Source of the DNA: Sphaerisporangium rufum
Lineage (GTDB): Bacteria; Actinomycetota; Actinomycetes; Streptosporangiales; Streptosporangiaceae
DNA: 64,000 nucleotides
Reading direction: 5' to 3'
Assembly: GCF_016863395.1 (NCBI RefSeq)
Contig: NZ_BOOU01000031.1
Coordinates: 1-64,000, forward strand
The notes under the pieces were generated by a model. That model was not told where the DNA came from. It made no database searches and worked only from the letters and a program-made list of their open reading frames with translations. Shown here piece by piece: positions 25,234-33,479 of the stretch (within the stretch, counting starts at the first letter, position 1; each line of letters begins with the position of its first letter). The position numbers and the translations under genes are program-made.

Positions 25234-26565
25234 ATGACCGATCACCCCGCCCGGGCGGGCCGCGCGGCACCGAGCCGCCGGGATCTGATGAGGATGGCCG
25301 GCCTGTCCGCGCTCGGCCTCGGGCCGGCCGGCTGCGGCCGCGGATTCGGCGGCGGGGGAGGCGGCGGCGGAGACGGCGTCCAGCTCACCATGGTCTGGTG
25401 GGGCGACGTCGAGCGGGCGAAGAAGACGCAGGCGGCTCTGGCGATCTTCCAGAAGCAGAATCCCGGCGTCACGGTGAAGACCGAGTTCCAGGACAGCGGC
25501 CCCTACAAGGACAAGCTGGCCACCCGCTTCGCCGCCGGCGACCCGCCGGACCTGATGGCGATGCGGACCGACAGCCTGCGCGAGTACGCCGACCGTGGCG
25601 CGTTGCTGGATCTGACGCAGCACAAGGACGCGGTGGACGTGAGCGCGCTCAGCGAGGGCGCCAGGTCGCTGGCCGCCGTCGACGGCAAGTCCTACGGCAT
25701 TCCGGCCGGGTTGAACTCCGTCGCCTTCGTCGTCAACAAGGCGGTGACCGACAAGTACGGTGTGAAGATCCCCGACGGCGACACCTGGAGCTGGGAGGAT
25801 CTCGCCGCGTTCGGCCGGGCGGTCACCAAGGCCAGCGGCAAGAAGGTCTACGGCGTCAACTTCGAGACCTTCAACGTGGGGTACCTGGACGTCTTCATCC
25901 GGCAGCGGGGCGAGGACTTCTACACCGCGCAGGGGGCCCTCGGCGTCACCGAGGGGAGCATCACCGCCTGGTTCGAGATGATCCAGAGGATGCGCGCGGA
26001 CGGCGGGTTCCCGCCGGCCGGGTTCATCGAAGACGTCGGCACCTCACCCGAGCAGTCGTACCAGGCCAAGGGCCTGATCGCCGCCACGATCATCCCGACC
26101 AACACCTTCCTGGTCAACAACAAGGCGTGCGGCGGGAACCTGGTGATGCTGCGGATGCCCGGCGAGACCCAGGGCGAGCGGCGGGGGCAGTCCATCGGCT
26201 GCCCGCACCTGTGGTCGATCGCCGCGGCCTCCAAGCACCCGAACGAGGCGCTCAAGCTGCTGAACTTCCTCATCAACGACACCGAGGGCGCCAAGACGAC
26301 CGGCACCACCCGCGGCGTGCCGTCCAACTCCCAGGTGGCCGACGCGATCAAGCCGAGGCTGGAGCGCGACGACCAGGTCGCCACCGACTTCCTGATCGAC
26401 CTGCAGAAGGAGAAGCTGCCGCCGTCCTACCTGCACCCGCCCGGCTCCACCAAGATCGTGGCCAACCTGAAGACCGTCGCGGCCGAGGTCGAGTACAAGC
26501 GGCGGACCCCCGCGCAGGCCGCTCAGGCGATCATCGCCGACGGCCGCAAGGCGCTGGGCGAATGA
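25234..26565 (+). CDS. Sugar ABC transporter substrate-binding lipoprotein
   Basis: Extracellular solute-binding protein (family 1, MalE/UgpB-like), 443 aa. The N-terminus has a twin-arginine-like SRRDLMRMAG followed by a lipobox ending LGPAGC (Cys34), then a Gly-rich linker of about 12 residues. The mature part starts VQLTMVWWGDVERAKKTQ, the usual first strand and helix of this class, with FAAGDPPDLMAM in the ligand cleft region. ATG 25234 has AAAGGA upstream. It is followed by two permeases; there is no ATPase in the operon, as is usual where MsiK serves several sugar importers. Confidence 0.93.
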   Translation: MTDHPARAGRAAPSRRDLMRMAGLSALGLGPAGCGRGFGGGGGGGGDGVQLTMVWWGDVERAKKTQAALAIFQKQNPGVTVKTEFQDSGPYKDKLATRFAAGDPPDLMAMRTDSLREYADRGALLDLTQHKDAVDVSALSEGARSLAAVDGKSYGIPAGLNSVAFVVNKAVTDKYGVKIPDGDTWSWEDLAAFGRAVTKASGKKVYGVNFETFNVGYLDVFIRQRGEDFYTAQGALGVTEGSITAWFEMIQRMRADGGFPPAGFIEDVGTSPEQSYQAKGLIAATIIPTNTFLVNNKACGGNLVMLRMPGETQGERRGQSIGCPHLWSIAAASKHPNEALKLLNFLINDTEGAKTTGTTRGVPSNSQVADAIKPRLERDDQVATDFLIDLQKEKLPPSYLHPPGSTKIVANLKTVAAEVEYKRRTPAQAAQAIIADGRKALGE

Positions 26566-26605
26566 CCGCGGCGCCCCCGGCCCGGGACGGACGACGGCCG
26601 GCGTC

Positions 26606-27550
26606 ATGACAGGCACCACGGCCGGGCCGGCGCTGGTCGCCGGCCCGGCGGCGCAGACCCCGCCGCCGGCCCCGCCCGCGAAGAGACGGCAGGACCGGGC
26701 CGGCTACCTGTTCCTGCTGCCGTGGTTCGTCGGCATGCTGTTCACCGTCATCCCGTTCTTCGCCTCGCTGTACCTGGCGTTCACCGACTACAACCTGCTC
26801 ACCCCGCCCAGGTGGACCGGGCTCGCCAACTTCCGGGAGATGCTCGGCGATCCGCTGCTGCACCAGGCGCTGAAGGTCACCTTCATCTACACGTTCGTGT
26901 CGGTGCCGCTGTCGCTGGCCGCGGCGCTGGGCGTCGCCATGCTGCTCAGCCGCGGAGTGCGCGGCCTGCCGGTCTACCGGGCGGTGTTCTACCTGCCGTC
27001 CCTGCTCGGCGGCAGCGTCGCGATCGTGCTGCTGTGGAAGTACATCTTCGGGCTGGACGGCATCGTCAACGGGCTGCTCGGCTGGTTCGGCATCGAGGGG
27101 CCGGCCTGGACGGCCGATCCGGACCACGCCCTCACCACGCTGATCGTGCTGCACATCTGGACGTTCGGCTCGCCGATGGTGATCTTCCTGGCCGGGCTGC
27201 GGCAGATCCCGGTCATGTACTACGAGGCCGCCGCCATCGACGGGGCGTCGCGGTGGCGGCGGTTCCGCTCGATCACCCTGCCGCTGCTGAGCCCCATCAT
27301 CTTCTTCAACCTCATCCAGTCGCTGATCTCGTCGTTCCAGACCTTCACCCAGGGCTTCGTGATGAGCAACGGCACCGGCGGCCCGGCCAACTCCACGCTG
27401 TTCTACAACCTGTACCTCTACCAGAAGGGGTTCTCCCAGTTCGACATGGGTTACGCCTCGGCCATGGCGTGGATGCTGCTGGTCATCATCGCGGCGTTCA
27501 CCGCGCTCAACTTCCTGGCCGCCAAGTACTGGGTCCACTACGACAACTGA
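26606..27550 (+). CDS. Sugar ABC transporter permease (MalF/UgpA-like)
   Basis: Inner-membrane channel subunit of 314 aa with six predicted transmembrane segments. After a Pro/Ala-rich cytoplasmic tail, YLFLLPWFVGMLFTVIPFF forms TM1. The coupling motif is EAAAIDGASRWRRFRSITLPLLSP, quoted in part as EAAAIDGAS...LPLL, the EAA loop that contacts the ATPase. It forms a heterodimer with the next gene product. The start is 40 bp after the binding-protein stop. Confidence 0.93.
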   Translation: MTGTTAGPALVAGPAAQTPPPAPPAKRRQDRAGYLFLLPWFVGMLFTVIPFFASLYLAFTDYNLLTPPRWTGLANFREMLGDPLLHQALKVTFIYTFVSVPLSLAAALGVAMLLSRGVRGLPVYRAVFYLPSLLGGSVAIVLLWKYIFGLDGIVNGLLGWFGIEGPAWTADPDHALTTLIVLHIWTFGSPMVIFLAGLRQIPVMYYEAAAIDGASRWRRFRSITLPLLSPIIFFNLIQSLISSFQTFTQGFVMSNGTGGPANSTLFYNLYLYQKGFSQFDMGYASAMAWMLLVIIAAFTALNFLAAKYWVHYDN

Positions 27551-27559
27551 GGTCGCACC

Positions 27560-28435
27560 ATGCCGGCTCCCCCCTACGAGCAGGACAACTTCATCGAGCG
27601 GATCGGCGGTACCCGCCGCACGCGCTTCACCAAGCACGTACTGCTGTGCCTTACCGGCGCGGTCATGCTCTACCCGCTGGCCTGGCTGGTCTCCAGCTCG
27701 GTCAAACCCGCGCTGCTGATCTTCAAGGACCTGTCGCTCTGGCCGGCCGAGTGGGACCTCGGCAACTACTCCGACGGGTGGAACGCGCTGGGGCAGCCGT
27801 TCAGCGTCTATCTGGTCAACTCGCTGATCATCGTCGTGCTCGGCATCGTCGGCAACCTGGTGTCCTGCTCGCTGGCCGCCTACGGCTTCGCCCGGCTGCG
27901 CTTCACCGGCCGCAAGCTGTTCTTCACCCTCATGCTGGGCACCATGATGCTGCCCGGCCACGTGCTGCTGGTGCCGCAGTACATCGTGTTCGCCAAGCTG
28001 GGCTGGCTCAACACCTACTACCCCCTGCTGGTGCCGCACTTCCTGGCCACCAACGCGTTCTACATCTTCCTGATGGTGCAGTTCATGCGCGCCCTGCCGC
28101 AGGAACTCGACGACGCCGCCCGGATCGACGGGTGCGGGCCGTTCCGCACCTTCTGGAAAGTAATCATGCCGCTGTGCCTGCCGGCGTTCGCCACCACGGC
28201 GATCTTCACCTTCATCTCGGTGTGGAACGAGTTCTTCGGCCCGCTGCTCTACCTCACCGACGACGAGCTGTACACGGTGCCGCTGGCGCTGCGCCAGTTC
28301 ATCGACTCCGAAGGACAGGCGCACTGGGGTGAGATGTTCGCCATGTCCTTCCTGTCGCTGGCGCCGGTCATCGGCTTTTTCATCGCCGGCCAGAAATACC
28401 TGGTCAAGGGCATCGCCACCACCGGCCTGAAATAG
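27560..28435 (+). CDS. Sugar ABC transporter permease (MalG/UgpE-like)
   Basis: Second channel subunit, 291 aa, six transmembrane segments. The EAA-type loop reads ELDDAARIDGCGPFRTFWKVIMPL. The N-terminal HVLLCLTGAVMLYPLAWLVSSSVK and the conserved NSLIIVVLG are typical of MalG relatives. It lies 9 bp after its partner and ends the operon just before a strong bidirectional hairpin. Confidence 0.93.
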   Translation: MPAPPYEQDNFIERIGGTRRTRFTKHVLLCLTGAVMLYPLAWLVSSSVKPALLIFKDLSLWPAEWDLGNYSDGWNALGQPFSVYLVNSLIIVVLGIVGNLVSCSLAAYGFARLRFTGRKLFFTLMLGTMMLPGHVLLVPQYIVFAKLGWLNTYYPLLVPHFLATNAFYIFLMVQFMRALPQELDDAARIDGCGPFRTFWKVIMPLCLPAFATTAIFTFISVWNEFFGPLLYLTDDELYTVPLALRQFIDSEGQAHWGEMFAMSFLSLAPVIGFFIAGQKYLVKGIATTGLK

Positions 28436-28437
28436 GC

Positions 28438-28469
28438 CGGCCCCGGGACGGGTACGCGTCCCGGGGCCG
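28438..28469. terminator. Bidirectional hairpin terminator
   Basis: A 13-bp perfect stem (CGGCCCCGGGACG with CGTCCCGGGGCCG) and 6-base loop sit 3 bp after the permease stop and 13 bp from the end of the convergent P5C dehydrogenase gene. Confidence 0.8.
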
Positions 28470-28481
28470 ATCGGCGGGCCG

Positions 28482-30107
28482 TCAGCCCATGTGGGGGTAG
28501 CGGTGGTCGGTGGGCGGGACGAAGGTCTCCTTGATGGCCCGCGGGCTGACCCAGCGGATCAGGTTGAACAGCGAGCCCGCCTTGTCATTGGTGCCCGACG
28601 CGCGGGCACCGCCGAACGGCTGCTGGCCGACCACCGCGCCGGTCGGCTTGTCGTTGACGTAGAAATTGCCCGCCGCGAAGCGCAGCCGCTCGGCGGCCGC
28701 GTTGATCGCGTACCGGTCCTGGGCGATCACCGCGCCGGTGAGGGCGTACCGGGAGGCGCCCTCCATCTGGTCCAGCACCCGGTCGTAGTCGCCGTCGTCG
28801 TAGACGTGCACCGCCAGGATGGGCCCGAAGTACTCGGTGACGAAGGCGTCGTCGGCCGGGTCGCTGCCCTCCAGGATGGTCGGCCTGACGAAGTAGCCGG
28901 TGGAGTCGTCGAACGAGCCGGTGAGCACCCGGATGGAGTCGGTGGCCCGGGCCCGCTCGATGGCCTCCCGGTTCTTGGCGAACGCCCGGGCGTCGATCAC
29001 CGCGCCCATGAACGTCGACAGGTCGGCGCCCACGTCACCCACGGTCAGCGACTCGGCCGTCGCCACCAGGTCGTCCCGGACGGCCGTCCAGACCGAGCGC
29101 GGGACGTAGGCGCGGGAGGCCGCCGAGCACTTCTGCCCCTGGTACTCGAACGCGCCGCGGATCAGCGCGGTGGTCAGCACCGCGGGGTCGGCGGAGGGGT
29201 GGGCGAGCACGAAGTCCTTGCCGCCGGTCTCGCCGACCAGCCGCGGGTAGCCGCGGTAGCCGCCGATGTTGCGCCCGACCGTCCCCCACAGGTGCTGGAA
29301 GGTGGCGGTGGAACCGGTGAAGTGGATGCCGGCCAGCTCAGGGTGGGCGAGCGCCACCTCAGAGACGGCCGCGCCGTTGCCGGTCACCATGTTGATCACC
29401 CCGGGCGGCAGCCCGGCCTCCTCCAGCAGCCGCATGGTGAAGTGCGCGGCGAACTGCTGGGTGGGCGAGGGCTTCCAGACCACGACGTTGCCCATCAGCG
29501 CCGCCGAGGTCGGCAGGTTCCCGGCGATGGCCGTGAAGTTGAACGGCGTGATCGCCAGCACGAACCCCTCCAGGGGCCGGTACTCCATCCGGTTCCACAC
29601 GCCCGCCGAGGAGATCGGCTGCTCGGCCAGCAGCCGGCGGGCGAAGGACACGTTGAACCGCAGGAAGTCGATCAGCTCGCAGGCGGCGTCGATCTCGGCC
29701 TGCTGGGCCGACTTCGACTGGCCGAGCACGGTGGCGGCGTTCAGCGTGGCCCGGTACGGCCCGGCCAGCAGGTCGGCGGCCCGCAGGAAGATCGCGGCAC
29801 GCTCGTCGAACGGCAGCGCCCGCCAGGCCGGCGCGGCGGCCAGCGCGGCGTCCACCGCGGCCCGCACGTCCCCGGCCGAGGCCTCGGCGGTGCGGCCGAG
29901 CACCCGGGCGTGGTCGTGCGGCTGCACGACGTCGATCGGCGCGCCGGCGGCCATCCGCCGCTCGCCGCCGACCGTCATCGTCAGGTCGATCGCCGAGCCG
30001 GCGAGCTCCTTGATCCGGGCCTCCAGCGCGGCGCGCTCGGCGCTGCCCGGGGCGTATCCGCGCACCGGCTCGTTGGCCGGGACCGGGACGTTGCTGACGG
30101 CATCCAT
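28482..30107 (-). CDS. pruA: L-glutamate gamma-semialdehyde (1-pyrroline-5-carboxylate) dehydrogenase
   Basis: NAD-dependent aldehyde dehydrogenase that oxidises glutamate semialdehyde to glutamate in the second step of proline breakdown. The 541-aa size and N-terminal NEPVRGYAPGSAER are characteristic of the P5CDH group 1 branch. Catalytic Cys is in YQGQKCSAASR, the general-base Glu in VGETGGKDF, and NAD-contact motifs GNVVVWKPSP and FTGSTATFQ are present. ATG 30107 has AAGT/GAGG-like bases upstream and lies 8 bp after the proline dehydrogenase stop, so both enzymes are made from one mRNA and may channel P5C. Confidence 0.95.
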   Translation of the reverse strand: MDAVSNVPVPANEPVRGYAPGSAERAALEARIKELAGSAIDLTMTVGGERRMAAGAPIDVVQPHDHARVLGRTAEASAGDVRAAVDAALAAAPAWRALPFDERAAIFLRAADLLAGPYRATLNAATVLGQSKSAQQAEIDAACELIDFLRFNVSFARRLLAEQPISSAGVWNRMEYRPLEGFVLAITPFNFTAIAGNLPTSAALMGNVVVWKPSPTQQFAAHFTMRLLEEAGLPPGVINMVTGNGAAVSEVALAHPELAGIHFTGSTATFQHLWGTVGRNIGGYRGYPRLVGETGGKDFVLAHPSADPAVLTTALIRGAFEYQGQKCSAASRAYVPRSVWTAVRDDLVATAESLTVGDVGADLSTFMGAVIDARAFAKNREAIERARATDSIRVLTGSFDDSTGYFVRPTILEGSDPADDAFVTEYFGPILAVHVYDDGDYDRVLDQMEGASRYALTGAVIAQDRYAINAAAERLRFAAGNFYVNDKPTGAVVGQQPFGGARASGTNDKAGSLFNLIRWVSPRAIKETFVPPTDHRYPHMG

Positions 30108-30115
30108 GGAAGGCC

Positions 30116-31033
30116 TCACTTGGTACGGAGAGAACGCAGGAAGAACGCGACGTTGGCCGGGCGCTCGGCGAGCCGGCGCATGAAGTAGCCGTACCAGTCG
30201 TCGCCGTAGGGGACGTAGACGCGGACGGTGGAGCCGGCCCGGGCCAGCGACTCCTGCCGCTCGGTGCGGACGCCGTACAGCATCTGGTATTCGAAGGCGT
30301 CGCGGCCCCGGCCGGCCCGGGCGGCCAGCACCTCGGCGATGGAGATCATCCGGTCGTCGTGCGTGGCCACCATCGGGTAGCCCTCGCCCGCCATCAGGAT
30401 GCGCAGGCACCGGACGTACGCCTGGTCCACCTGCCGCTTCTTCTGGTGCGCGACCGAGGCCGGTTCGGCGTAGGCGCCCTTGACCAGCCGGACCCGCGAG
30501 CCGGGGCCCGCCAGGTCGCGCAGGTCGCCCTCGCTGCGGAACAGGTACGCCTGCACCGCGACGCCGGTCGCGGGGAAGTCGGCGCGCAGCTCCCGCAGCA
30601 CCGACAGGGTGGAGTCGACCGTGGTGTGGTCCTCCATGTCCAGGGTGACGGTGGTGCCGGCGTCGCGCGCGGCGGCGCAGATCTGCCGGGCGTGGTCCAA
30701 GGCCATGGCCTCGTCCAGCCGCTGCCCGACCGCCGACAGCTTCACCGAGACCTCGGCCCGGCCGCCGAGGCCGAGCGGGCGCAGCGCGTCCAGCATGGCC
30801 GCGTACGCCTTGACGGTGCCGGCCGCCGCCACCGCGTCCCCGGTCTCCTCGCCCAGATGATCCAAGGTGACCGACAGCCGCGCGTCGGTGAGGCGCCGGA
30901 CCGCGGTGACCGCGTCACCGGTCTCCTCGCCGGCGACGAACCGGTCGACCACGCTCCGGGTCGGGGGGAAGCCGGCGACGGCCCGGCGGGCCAGCGGGCT
31001 GCGCGACACCGCCAGAAGTAGGGAACCCAGCAT
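30116..31033 (-). CDS. Proline dehydrogenase (monofunctional PRODH)
   Basis: FAD-dependent (beta/alpha)8 enzyme that oxidises proline to 1-pyrroline-5-carboxylate, probably membrane-associated. The 305-aa form is the short monofunctional type. Conserved blocks are TLDMEDHTTVDST, RLVKGAYAEP, MVATHDDRMI, FEYQMLYGVR and VYVPYGDDWYGYFMRRLAERP. Start ATG 31033 is taken; ATG 31045 is four codons longer. The gene is divergent from a PucR-type regulator 77 bp away, which probably controls it in response to proline. Confidence 0.95.
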   Translation of the reverse strand: MLGSLLLAVSRSPLARRAVAGFPPTRSVVDRFVAGEETGDAVTAVRRLTDARLSVTLDHLGEETGDAVAAAGTVKAYAAMLDALRPLGLGGRAEVSVKLSAVGQRLDEAMALDHARQICAAARDAGTTVTLDMEDHTTVDSTLSVLRELRADFPATGVAVQAYLFRSEGDLRDLAGPGSRVRLVKGAYAEPASVAHQKKRQVDQAYVRCLRILMAGEGYPMVATHDDRMISIAEVLAARAGRGRDAFEYQMLYGVRTERQESLARAGSTVRVYVPYGDDWYGYFMRRLAERPANVAFFLRSLRTK

Positions 31034-31109
31034 GCTCACCACCATAAATCCGCAGTTCAGTGGCCTCCATGGACATCCGCCACGCCCGACGACTACCCGG
31101 CTCATACAG

Positions 31110-32198
31110 ATGTATGACAATGGACGGGTGGAGCTGCAGGACATCGTCGACGAGATCGCCCGCGTGCTGGACGCCCCGGCCACCCTGGAGGACCGCGGCC
31201 TCCAGCTGCTCGCCTACGCGGCGCAGCGCGGCGACATCGACGCGGTGCGCCGCGAGTCGATCCTGCGCCGCCGCGCCTCCGACGAGGTGCGCGCCTACTT
31301 CGAGGGCTACGGCATCGCCGCCGCCGCCGGCCCGGTGCGCATCCCGGCCGACCGGCGCCTCGGCGTGCTCGCCCGGGTCTGCGTGCCGCTGCGGCACCGC
31401 GAGATCACCTACGGCTACCTGTGGCTGCTCGACTCCGGCGCGCTCGGCGACCGGCGGCTGGCCGAGGCGGCGCCGCTGGTCGAGCGGGCCGCCGCCGCGC
31501 TGGCCCGCGAGGCGCGCGCCCGCCGCGATCTCGGCGGGCGGCTGCGCGAGCTGCTGTCGGCCGACCCTGAGGCGCGCGCCGCGGCGGGCGTGGAGGTGGA
31601 CGGGCCGGTCGCCGCGATCGCCGTGCAGTCCGCCGCCGGCCGGTCCGCGCCGCTGTGGACCCTGCCGCGCGGGGTGCTCGCCGACGCCGGCGACCCGGTG
31701 ACCGCGGTGCTCGCCCCCGCCGGGCAGGCGCGCGCCATGGCCGAGCGGGTCCGCGCGATGTACGGAACCGCCGCCGGCGTCGGCGGGCCCCGTGACGACC
31801 CGGGGGAGGCCTGGCTGAGCTGGCGGGAGGCCCGGCTGGCGCTGCGGGTGGCCCAGCGGGTGCCCCGGCACGCCCCGGTCGCCGCCTGGGCCGACCTCGG
31901 CGTGCACCGGCTGCTGGCCCGGCTGCCCGCCGCCGAGCTGGCCGGCGTGGCGGCCGAGGCGGCGGCGCTGCCCGACGAGCTGGCCCGCACGGTGGCCGCC
32001 TACCTCGACCACGGCGGCCGGGCCGGCGAGACCGCCGACCTGCTCGGCGTGCACCGGCAGACCCTCTACTACCGGCTGGCCAAGGCCGGGCGGGTCACCG
32101 GCCTGGACCTGGCCGACGGCGAGGACCGGCTGGTGCTGCACCTCGGCCTGAAGGCGGCCGAACTGCTGGCCGCCCCGCCGGCCCGGCGCGCCCGGTAG
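31110..32198 (+). CDS. PucR/CdaR-family regulator of proline catabolism
   Basis: 362-aa transcription activator. The first about 150 residues form a sensor region (DIVDEIARVLDAPATLEDRG onward) with a GAF-like fold seen in this family. The C-terminal 60 residues are the PucR-type HTH_30 domain: LDHGGRAGETADLLGVHRQTLYYRL. Regulators of this type next to putA/prodh genes activate them in the presence of proline. ATG 31110 is chosen at the start of the conserved sensor helix; the frame is open further upstream into the divergent promoter. Proline as effector is inferred from position. Confidence 0.88.
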   Translation: MYDNGRVELQDIVDEIARVLDAPATLEDRGLQLLAYAAQRGDIDAVRRESILRRRASDEVRAYFEGYGIAAAAGPVRIPADRRLGVLARVCVPLRHREITYGYLWLLDSGALGDRRLAEAAPLVERAAAALAREARARRDLGGRLRELLSADPEARAAAGVEVDGPVAAIAVQSAAGRSAPLWTLPRGVLADAGDPVTAVLAPAGQARAMAERVRAMYGTAAGVGGPRDDPGEAWLSWREARLALRVAQRVPRHAPVAAWADLGVHRLLARLPAAELAGVAAEAAALPDELARTVAAYLDHGGRAGETADLLGVHRQTLYYRLAKAGRVTGLDLADGEDRLVLHLGLKAAELLAAPPARRAR

Positions 32199-32239
32199 AT
32201 CCGCCACGTACCGCCCGGCCGGGCCGGCGCCCCGCTCGG

Positions 32240-33331
32240 TCAGGGCGCCCGGTAGATCCGCACCTCGTCGACGTACATCGACACCGTCGGCGGGGTGGTG
32301 GCGTCCCGGCACGGCGCCCACCGGTCGCACACCACGTCGTTCTGCAGGGTCAGGTGCATCGGTCCGCGCGGGACGTTCGGCCCGGTGTACTCCCAGGTAC
32401 GCCGGCCGTCCAGCCAGAACGTCAGCCGGCCGGGCAGCCAGTCCACCGCGGCGGTGTGCCAGCGGGTGAAATCGGTCGCCACCTGGCTCTGCGCCTGCGG
32501 CGCGTCATCCCGGTGCACGTAGATGCCGGCCGCGCGCCGGGACGGGTCGATCACCTCGGCGAAGTCGACCTCGGCGTACTCGCGGTCGTCGCTGGACCAC
32601 AGCAGCGCCACCAGTGAGTACCCCCGGCCGGGCTCGCCGCGGAAGCGGACCTCCCAGCGGCCGTAGGTCTGCGACAGGGTGCTCGCCACCCCGCCGGACA
32701 GGTCCTTGCCGCCGTAGATGCCGCCGGTCATCCGCAGCGCGCCGCCGCGCACCGAGGTGGCCGCGGCGGTGCGCGGGTTCACCCGGGCCTGCGGGGAGTG
32801 GTACACCTCCCACCTGCGCGGATCCAGCCGGTCGAAGGTCTCGGTCAGCACCGGGGCGCCCCAGCGAGGATCGGCCGGCGCCCGGATGCCGGCGGCCGGC
32901 CCCGGGGACGCGGGGGCGGGGCTCGCCGGCCGGAGACGGCCGCCGGGCGGCCGCGGCGGGCCGGACCGAGCCGCCGGCGGGCCCGCACCGGGCGGCGGGG
33001 GCGGCATCTCCGGCCAGGCGTGCCGGGGCGGCGACACCGCGGCCGGCCCGCCCGGTGCCACCGCGCCGCCGGGACCGCCGGGGGCACCCGAGCCGTCCCG
33101 GACGCGGGGGGCGGCGGCGGGGGGCGGCGGCGGGGCGTCGGGCCGGCCCCGCGGGCCGGGCGAGGGCGTGCGGTGGCCGGGCGGTGGCGGGGGCTCGTCG
33201 GGGCCGGCGGCGAAGGCGGCGGCCGGCGGGCGGGCGGCGCCGGACGGGGGAGGCCCGCCCCGGTCACCCGGGCCGGGACAGAGGCCGAGCACCGCCGCGA
33301 CCGCGATCAGGTACGCCTCACGAATCGGCAT
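32240..33331 (-). CDS. GH16-like glycan hydrolase with long proline-rich linker
   Basis: 363-aa protein. A short N-terminal hydrophobic stretch AYLIAVAAVLGLC may be a signal or anchor. Residues about 25-150 are a Pro/Gly/Ala linker with runs of PPPPP. The C-terminal about 200 residues form a laminarinase-type jelly roll: TETFDRLDPRRWEVY at the start, EVDFAEV carrying the GH16 catalytic pattern ExDxxE, and FTRWHTAAVDWLPGRLTFWLDG late. The catalytic Glu-Asp-Glu set is intact, so a beta-glucanase or related activity is likely. The substrate is unknown. The linker suggests reach across the cell wall. Confidence 0.8.
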   Translation of the reverse strand: MPIREAYLIAVAAVLGLCPGPGDRGGPPPSGAARPPAAAFAAGPDEPPPPPGHRTPSPGPRGRPDAPPPPPAAAPRVRDGSGAPGGPGGAVAPGGPAAVSPPRHAWPEMPPPPPGAGPPAARSGPPRPPGGRLRPASPAPASPGPAAGIRAPADPRWGAPVLTETFDRLDPRRWEVYHSPQARVNPRTAAATSVRGGALRMTGGIYGGKDLSGGVASTLSQTYGRWEVRFRGEPGRGYSLVALLWSSDDREYAEVDFAEVIDPSRRAAGIYVHRDDAPQAQSQVATDFTRWHTAAVDWLPGRLTFWLDGRRTWEYTGPNVPRGPMHLTLQNDVVCDRWAPCRDATTPPTVSMYVDEVRIYRAP

Positions 33332-33431
33332 GCGCCCATGAAAGCAAGCGACCCGGGCTGATCACCGGGTTATAACGAGCCGGCACCGGGCCCGGCCCGG
33401 CCGGTTGCGGACATCCGGCGCCGGAAAAGCG

Positions 33432-33463
33432 CGGGCCCGCACCGCCTGCGCGGTGCGGGCCCG
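33432..33463 (-). terminator. Rho-independent terminator of the glycosyltransferase gene
   Basis: A perfect 14-bp stem (CGGGCCCGCACCGC / GCGGTGCGGGCCCG) with a 4-base loop lies 17 bp after the stop on the minus strand, followed in that direction by GCGCTTTTCC with a T-run. Confidence 0.85.
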
Positions 33464-33479
33464 GCCCGGTGGGGGAGGC

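Noticed and set aside
25340-25372. Gly run in the sugar-binding lipoprotein that could look like a frameshift or repeat
   Set aside because: The frame continues normally into the conserved solute-binding domain; it is a linker after the lipobox cysteine.
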